A DNA stretch of 64,000 bases, taken from contig NZ_SACR01000004.1 of the NCBI RefSeq assembly GCF_004016505.1, forward strand, positions 434,001 to 498,000, written 5' to 3'. How positions within the stretch are numbered: the stretch's first letter is position 1; every line of letters starts with the position of its first letter. The position numbers were made by a program, and so were the translations under genes. The notes beneath the pieces are model-generated. The model worked only from the letters and a program-made list of their open reading frames with translations. It searched no databases and was not told the origin of the DNA. Source of the stretch: Rubrivivax rivuli. Lineage in GTDB: Bacteria; Pseudomonadota; Gammaproteobacteria; Burkholderiales; Burkholderiaceae_C. Shown here piece after piece: positions 63,430-64,000 of the stretch.

Positions 63430-64000
63430 TCAGGCGGGGCTGGCGAACTCCGGCACGCGCACCGTGCAGACGATGCCGCGCTCGCCGTTTTCGGACCAGG
63501 CCACCTCGCCGCCAAGCAGCTTCACGCGCTTGCGCACGCCGCCCAGGCCCAGCCCGTGCGCCCAGCCCTCGGGGTTGCGGCCGAGGCCGTCGTCGGCCAC
63601 CTGCAGGCGCAGCACCGGGCCCTCGAGCTGCAGGCTCACTTCCACGTGCGTGGCGTGGCCGTGGAAGAGCGCGTTGCTGACCAGTTCGCGCAGCACGCGG
63701 GTGAGGGCCGACCACTGCACCACGGTCAGCGGCCGGTCGTGATCGACCTGCAGGTGCCAGCCCAGGCTGGCCTGGGCCACGCTCAGGCGCTGGGTGAGAT
63801 CGGCCTTCCACTCGGCGGCCGCATGCGAAAGGCGGTGCTCGGTGGCCGCCAGGCCGCGCGTGAGCGTCTTCAGGTCCTGCAGCGTGTGGCGGATGTAGTC
63901 CTCCATCTCGCGGCTCTGGGCCTGGTACATCAGCGTCAGCAGACGCGCGCCGATGTCGTCGTGCAGGTCCTGCGCGATGCGCTGGCGCTCTTCGGCGCGG
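63430..64000 (-). CDS. NarX-type sensor histidine kinase, N-terminus cut by window edge
   Basis: C-terminal 190 residues of a sensor kinase. The phosphoacceptor box is ERQRIAQDLHDDIGARLLT (His at the HisKA_3 position), close to the right edge. The HATPase domain has LRELVSNALFHGHA, VADDGLGRNPEG and GLGLGGVRKRVKLLGG, with the closing EVAWSENGERG. The N-terminal sensor region is outside the window. Its response regulator is not seen. Confidence 0.88.
   Translation of the reverse strand, partial: RAEERQRIAQDLHDDIGARLLTLMYQAQSREMEDYIRHTLQDLKTLTRGLAATEHRLSHAAAEWKADLTQRLSVAQASLGWHLQVDHDRPLTVVQWSALTRVLRELVSNALFHGHATHVEVSLQLEGPVLRLQVADDGLGRNPEGWAHGLGLGGVRKRVKLLGGEVAWSENGERGIVCTVRVPEFASPA

Overview
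The window is very GC-rich bacterial chromosome with tightly packed, often overlapping genes. Gene content points to a betaproteobacterium of the order Burkholderiales, most like the Rubrivivax/Leptothrix/Roseateles branch. The main pointers are an elongation factor P with arginine at position 32 beside its rhamnosyltransferase EarP, a high-potential iron-sulfur protein, a hupB-ppiD pair, and an aot-type arginine transporter. Genus is inference; I had no database.

Layout. 1-9.5 kb: a multi-PAS histidine kinase cut by the window edge, divergent from a membrane GGDEF-EAL protein; then folA, thyA and an ABC exporter on the minus strand, and a GGDEF-like protein whose signature has decayed. 9.5-16.4 kb: a lipocalin-like CrtC/AttH protein and an FtsX-type permease with its ATPase, normally neighbours, here separated by a ketopantoate-reductase homologue, a VF530 protein and an acetamidase/formamidase homologue. 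16.5-27.8 kb: housekeeping and catabolic genes (SDR, yceH, thioesterases, a Cds1-like PLP enzyme, a GST, a LuxR/CsgG-like cluster, scoAB with a lipoprotein gamma-glutamyltransferase, pyrD, rpiA). 27.8-39.6 kb: mnmC, a DUF3445 protein, efp/earP, uvrC, pgsA, an EamA exporter, hupB, tRNA-Val, ppiD and tRNA-His.

39.58-48.85 kb is a 9.2-kb defective prophage in the 3' end of tRNA-His, bounded by a perfect 31-bp direct repeat. It keeps an integration module (int, excisionase-like, HNH, Cro-like), a 3' stub of a family A DNA polymerase fused at a deletion scar to a tail-gene stub, a tail protein with runs of 11 and 15 prolines, and a lysis module (two holin-like proteins, DUF5675, Rz with a nested Rz1). 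The tRNA-His terminator was pushed to the far side.

48.9-61.4 kb is the most interesting part: an arginine/cyanophycin utilisation locus. A secreted cyanophycinase, an ArgR-like AraC regulator and two arginine N-succinyltransferase subunits form one overlapping run. Downstream on the same strand lies an aotJQMOP-type arginine/ornithine ABC transporter operon, and a TonB-dependent receptor is divergent from the cyanophycinase. Two tandem sites with 21-bp periodicity (TGTCGS-N8-CA-N5-TGTCGC-N8-CA, and GGTCGC-N8-AA-N5-TGTCGC-N8-CA) lie upstream of aotJ and between the cyanophycinase and the receptor. They match the known ArgR half-site pattern, so the locus looks like one regulon that cuts an external Asp-Arg polymer, imports the products and feeds arginine to the succinyltransferase route.

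The right end holds an LhgO-like FAD enzyme, a HiPIP, a small four-cysteine protein and a NarX-type histidine kinase cut by the edge. No CRISPR array, insertion sequence or rRNA gene was seen. Apart from 48559-48923 (prophage end, attR and terminator, itemised below) no stretch over 300 bases lacks a gene; 10620-10856 and 49566-49828 (except one palindrome) hold nothing I recognise.
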